Positions 59,199 to 64,000 of a stretch of 64,000 bases of DNA are shown one piece after another. The notes beneath the pieces were generated by a model that had not been told where the DNA came from, ran no database searches, and was given only the letters and a program-made list of their open reading frames with translations. The first letter of the stretch is position 1; every line of letters begins with the position of its first letter. Origin of the DNA: Terebella lapidaria (Eukaryota; Annelida; Polychaeta; Terebellida; Terebellidae); contig OX424556.1 of NCBI GenBank assembly GCA_949152475.1, forward strand, positions 1,240,001 through 1,304,000, in the 5' to 3' direction. Made by a program: the position numbers and the translations under genes.

Positions 59199-61645
59199 TA
59201 AATATAATCTGAGGTCCAAAATAGGAGGAAACACACCAGGTGAATATAATCTGAGGTCAAAAAAAGCAGGACAAACACACCAGGTAAATATAATCTGAGG
59301 TCAAAAAAGCAGGACAAACACACCAGGTAAATATAATCTGAGGTCTAAAAAAGCAGGACAAACACACCAGGTAAATATAATCTGAGGTCAAAAAAGCAGG
59401 ACAAACACACCAGGTAAATATAATCTGAGGTCCAAAATAGGACAACAAACACACTAGGTAAATATAATCTGAGGTCCAAAATAGGAGGAAACACACAAGG
59501 TAAATATAATCTGATGTCCAAAAGAGCAGGACAAACACACCAGGTAAATATAATCTGAGGTCCAAAATAGGAGGAAACACACCAGGTAAATATAATCTGA
59601 GGTCCAAAATAGGAGGACACACACCAGGTAAATATAATCTGAGGTCCAGAATAGGAGGACAAATATACCAGGTAAATATAATGTGAGGTCCAAAATAGGA
59701 AGAAACAGCCCCGGTAAATATAATCTGAGGTTTAAAATAGCAGGAAAAATATACCAGATAAATATAAACTGAGGTCCAAAATAAGAGGGAACACACCAGG
59801 TAAATATAATCTGGGGTCCAAAATAGGAGGACAAACACACCAGGTAAATAAAAACTGAGGTCCAAAATAGGACAAACACACCAGGTAAATATAAACTGAG
59901 GTCCAGAATAGGAGGACAAATATACCAGGTAAATATAATCTGAGGTCCAAAATAGGACAAACACACCGGGTAAATATAAACTGAGGTCTAGAATAGGAGG
60001 ACAAACACACCAGGTAAATATAATCTGAGGTCCAAAATAGGACAACAAACACACCAGGTAAATATAATCTGAGGTCCAAAATAGGACAACAAACACACCA
60101 GGTAAATATAATCTGGGGTCCAAAATAGGAGGACAAACACACCAGGTAAATAAAAACTGAGGTCCAAAATAGGACAAACACACCAGGTAAATATAAACTG
60201 AGGTCCAGAATAGGAGGACAAATATACCAGGTAAATATAATCTGAGGTCCAAAATAGGACAAACACACCAGGTAAATATAATATGAGGTTCAAAATAGGA
60301 AGAAACACACCATGTAAATATAAACTGAGCTCCAAAATAGGAGGAAACACACACCAGGTAAATATAAACTGAGGTCCAAAATAGGAGGAAACACACCAGG
60401 TAAATATAATCTGAGGTCCAAAATAGGAGGAAACACACCAGGTAAATATAATCTGAGGTCCAGAATAGGAGGAAACACACCAGGTAAATATAATCTGGGG
60501 TCCAAAATAGCAGGACAAACACACCAGGTAAATATAAACTGAGCTCCAAAATAGGAGGACAAACACACCAGGTAAATATAATCTGAGGTCCAAAATAGGA
60601 GGACAAACACACCAAGTAAATATAATCTGAGGTCCAAAATAGGAGGAAACACACAAGGTAAATATAAACTGAGGTCCAAAATAGGAGGACAAACACACCA
60701 GGTAAATATAATCTGAGGTCCAAAATAGGAGGAAACACACCAGGTAAATATAATCTGAGGTCCAAAATAGGAGGAAACACACCAGGTAAATATAATCTGA
60801 GGTCCAGAATAGGAGGAAACACACCAGGTAAATATAATCTGATGTCCAAAAGAGGAGGACAAACACACCAGGTAAATATAATCTGAGGTCCAAAATAGGA
60901 GGAAACACACCAGGTAAATATAATCTGAGGTCCAGAATAGGTGGACAAACACCAGGTAAATATAATCTGAGGTCCAACATAGGAGGACAAACACACCAGG
61001 TAAATATAATCTGAGGTCCAAAATAGGAGGACAAACACACCAGGTAAATATAATCTGAGGTCCAAAATAGGAGGACAAACACACCAGGTAAATATAATCT
61101 GAGGTCCAAAATAGGAGGACAAACACACCAGGTAAATATAATCTGAGGTCCAAAATAGGAGGACAAACATACCAGGTAAATATAATCTGAGGTCCAAAAT
61201 AGGAGGAAACACACCAGGTAAATATAACCTGAGGTCCAAAATAGGAGGACAAACACACCAGGTAAATATAATCTGAGGTCCAAAATAGGAGGACAAATAC
61301 ACCAGGTAAATATAATCTGAGGTCCGAAATAGGAGGACAAACACACCAGGTATAAACTGAGATCCAAAATAGGACAACAAACACACCAGATAAATATAAT
61401 CTGAGGTCCAAAATAGGAGGACAAACACACCAGGTAAATATAATCTGAGGTCCAAAATAGGAGGACAAACACACCAGGTAAATATAAACTGAGGTCCAAA
61501 ATAGGAGGACAAACACACCAGGTAAATATAATCTGAGGTCCAAAATAGGAGGACAAACACACCAGGTAAATATAAACTGAGGTCCAAAATAGGAGGACAA
61601 ACACACCAGGTAAATATAATCTGAGGTCCAAAATAGGAGGACATA
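59199..61645. repeat. 41-44-bp minisatellite, about 56 units
   Basis: Unit AGGTCCAAAATAGGAGGACA, AACACACCAGGTAAATATAA, TCTG (44 bp), with a 41-bp form reading AGGAGGAAACACACC and a few shorter forms. Units carry CACCAG/GTAAAT, which resembles a splice donor on the plus strand. The minus strand is open for 795 codons in cycles (YIYLVCLSSYFGPQIIFTWC), an artefact of stop-free units. Confidence 0.95.
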
Positions 61646-63738
61646 TCTCATCAATTTATCTGGGTATGAAACGCCTTTTCTTTTTTTTATTTCCGGTATT
61701 AAAAGTGACATTTATCGTTTTACGCAGGATATTCACACTATTTGAAGGAGTTCAGGGCTGGCGTTTAATCTCAGTCAGGTCTAAATGTTGGCGTATGTGA
61801 TTTCGTGACTAGCTCAGAGCGCTCACAACCTTTGATGTCGGGTAGTGTTAGTGTCCTTTACATCTGCCTTGTGATTGTCCTGACAGGTTGTGTCAGTCCA
61901 GAGTCACGGGCTACAAAGTGTCTGTCTGTCCTTCGTCTGTCAGACCAAATGGACGATATCGTTGTCACAGTATAACTTTCAAAAGCAAGAAATACCAGCG
62001 AAAATGTGAGCATTCCAAAGTAAGTATCATATTCAAGTTGTGCTTCATTGGAGACACATCACATTAACACTTTAAATGTGCTTACACAACTCAGAGTTGA
62101 TTACAGGAAATTACATCTAGATGAGACATCAGTTGTGCGTACGTATTGACATGATGACATTATTCCAGCAGGCCTATCCTATTCCACACTTAATAAACGA
62201 AAATACTGTGAGAGCTTTGCGATATTTGTTGATTTACCGTAATACATACGCATACAGTAGCGCAACAAAAATATTGAGCTAAATTTCTGATGTTGGCAGA
62301 ACAGTTACGAAAGGTTGCCAACTTTTATAGTTTACGATATAAAAGTGATAAAATGTGATATTTTTTACACTAAAATAGACGCATAAATTATCAATTTGAT
62401 CCAAAACATTGGACAATATTTAAACCACTGAATGTCCGTGCTCAGATATACATCTATAGATCTGTTCCTTTTTTGCTTTTGTATTGAGAATAATGAACAA
62501 TTTAATCCAATGAATTAAGGTTATTAATTACACAAACTTTCCCATCCCAACATATTTCCGCTGGCCACAAAAATAATTATCTCCGCAGTAGGTTACTTGT
62601 GACAGATAATCTGGTTCAGAATCCAATAACTTCAGTTTTCAAGCTCAATCTCGAACCATTTTTAAGAATACCAACAAGTTGAGAGCTCGCCTTGAGTTCT
62701 GGCTGAGATAGTTAGGTAGATTAGTTCTGTCAATAAAATCCAGTATGTATCGTCCAAATCTTCCATAGGCAACAGAAAGATGACATCAACATTTTAAATA
62801 AGTAAAACGTGATATTGAATTGCCATGCGTGAATAAAACTGAAATAATGATTTTGTGGTTATGTTTCGTAACAACAAGTACAATTGCTCTGGAAAATGAG
62901 ATTTGTGGCCAAAACTGAGAGTATTCACCTGTACACATGGTTGTTGCCTTGGAATGGTTTCGAATATGGTATGGTGTGAATAGATGGATTTGATTGTTTT
63001 GCATAATTGGTCCTCAGTTGTTTGTTGTCAGATGACAATATTTGTTTCGTACCCGTTCAGCTAGAATTTCAGACAAGTGCACCGGCAAATTTCCTATTGT
63101 TTAATGTGCTACAAATCGACAATATTTCTTTGGAGAATATAATTGTGTAAGAACGTGATTATGAACTGATTGTCTGGACTAGTAAGCCACTGACCCCCAC
63201 TTATACTGAAAAAAAGAGAGATGATATCTCCTCAATAAGAAAGCTCCATTTAGAAGGCTGAACAAACTGGGCGTACGAACAACTCCACTTGCTCAACGAG
63301 AGAATTGAATTTACATTCACCGACTAGTGTGTTATCTATATTTTTTGCCAGATGTGGTTGTCTTTGTCAGCAATACCCAGGTAAAGAGTAACATTTTGGA
63401 TATATGTTATATAGCAATGCTCAATGGATGCATATTACAGAAATACTGAGAAAATAGACACTGAAATCCAGCAAGCTGACTTAGAATAAATTTCACGGGA
63501 AAAGATTGTCCACTGTGTGCACCCTCAGCTTTGTAGCCTTTTGGAGTTTGATTGGGTACTTATGTACTCTCCGTACCCATATCGTCGGGTTTGTTTGGAT
63601 TTCTGAATAGTTTAATGAGGTGTTGGGCAGTTGTGCATTAATTCATATATTTACATACTGTCTGCCCCTGGTGGCGCCGGGCTTTGTTTCGTTTCGAAAA
63701 CTGTTTGACTCTATATTGATATTATGAAAATCTTGTGG
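61646..63738. other. AT-rich region without recognisable genes
   Basis: No ORF with family features. The part from 62590 to 63180 is an old, diverged duplicate of the DNA left of the preceding satellite. Confidence 0.4.
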
Positions 63739-63751
63739 CGGAAGCGTTATT

Positions 63752-63827
63752 TTTTTTTTTTTTTTTTTTTGTAAACATATATTTATTAAAGGGATTGACA
63801 AATAGCCTAATGGCTAACATACATCTA
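63752..63827 (-). mobile_element. 76-bp 5'-truncated retro-insertion with poly(A) and 13-bp target duplication
   Basis: Read on the minus strand it begins TAGATGTATGTTAGCCATTA, contains AATAAA and ends in a ~20-nt A-run. It is flanked by perfect copies of CGGAAGCGTTATT at 63739-63751 and 63828-63840. This is the mark of LINE-type target-primed insertion. The body is probably a LINE 3' end (GGCTATTTGTCAATCCCTTT), though a processed mRNA end is possible. Confidence 0.9.
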
Positions 63828-64000
63828 CGGAAGCGTTATTGGATCGATACATAAATTACTGCCTTTCATATCTAAACAATACTCCTTCAATCACGGTTGG
63901 CGCCACGGATGATACCCGGATTCTGTCAGCTACTTCCTGTATGCTGATGAGTCATTCATTTCACTGGAATATTTCTGGTTCATTGTCATCAGGCATCATT

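Noticed and set aside
59257-61711. Minus-strand ORFs up to 795 codons of repeated YIYLVCLSSYFGPQ-type sequence
   Set aside because: They follow from a stop-free 41-44-bp satellite read in several frames. Indels between units shift frame without consequence, which a real protein would not tolerate.
1-64000. tRNA, rRNA or other structured RNA genes
   Set aside because: I looked for tRNA B-box-like GGTTCGAATCC words and long conserved RNA motifs and saw none I could support.

Overview
The window is animal nuclear DNA: the genes have short, phase-consistent exons with GT-AG introns, the intergenic DNA is full of minisatellites, and TA/TTAA transposons, LINE pieces and LTR remnants are scattered through it. 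It holds an expanded family of nicotinic-type Cys-loop receptor genes and a TRANK1-like gene. Minisatellites that grow out of exon-intron junctions are, to my memory, a reported peculiarity of amphioxus. With the TAACGTTA-rich intergenic DNA this makes Branchiostoma my best guess. It is an inference; a mollusc or another marine invertebrate is possible.

Layout. 125-2670 (-): the first five recognisable coding exons of a TPR/ankyrin (TRANK1-like) gene that leaves the window on the left. 4.55-10.74 kb: a 56-bp satellite preceded by a LINE tail. 12.25-20.27 kb (-): a complete nAChR-like gene (A) whose two middle introns consist largely of minisatellites carrying copies of its own splice sites. 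20.95-23.64 kb: a foldback DNA transposon with tandem-repeat arms, containing a TTAA MITE and a LINE fragment. 23.66-24.52 kb: a solo LTR. 24.90-25.95 kb (-): 5'-truncated nAChR pseudogene (B), a tandem copy of the 3' half of the next gene. 26.43-28.61 kb (-): complete nAChR-like gene C. 30.08-32.75 kb (+): complete nAChR-like gene D, head-to-head with C, followed by a 2-kb tandem duplication that leaves an orphan last exon (34.34-34.74 kb). 36.81-52.43 kb: a giant (15.6 kb) TTAA-type foldback transposon, mostly a ~114-bp satellite, with a four-exon remnant of a Kolobok-like transposase. 53.16-53.36 kb: assembly gap. 53.36-57.05 and 59.20-61.65 kb: three more satellites. The last kilobases hold weak gene remnants and a 76-bp retro-insertion with a perfect 13-bp target duplication.

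Genes A, C and D encode signal peptide, ligand-binding domain with Cys-loop, vicinal-cysteine loop C, a cation-type M2 and M4, so each can be read as an alpha-type subunit of a pentameric acetylcholine-gated cation channel. They arose by local duplication. A and D also share near-identical segments of exons 4 and 5, which looks like gene conversion.

The most unusual signal is the amplification of splicing signals. In gene A the exon 3 donor is reiterated as a 15-bp in-frame array and the exon 4 end plus donor as a ~73-bp array of about 75 copies. In gene D a 20-bp unit resembling branch point plus polypyrimidine tract is repeated 24 times before exon 4.
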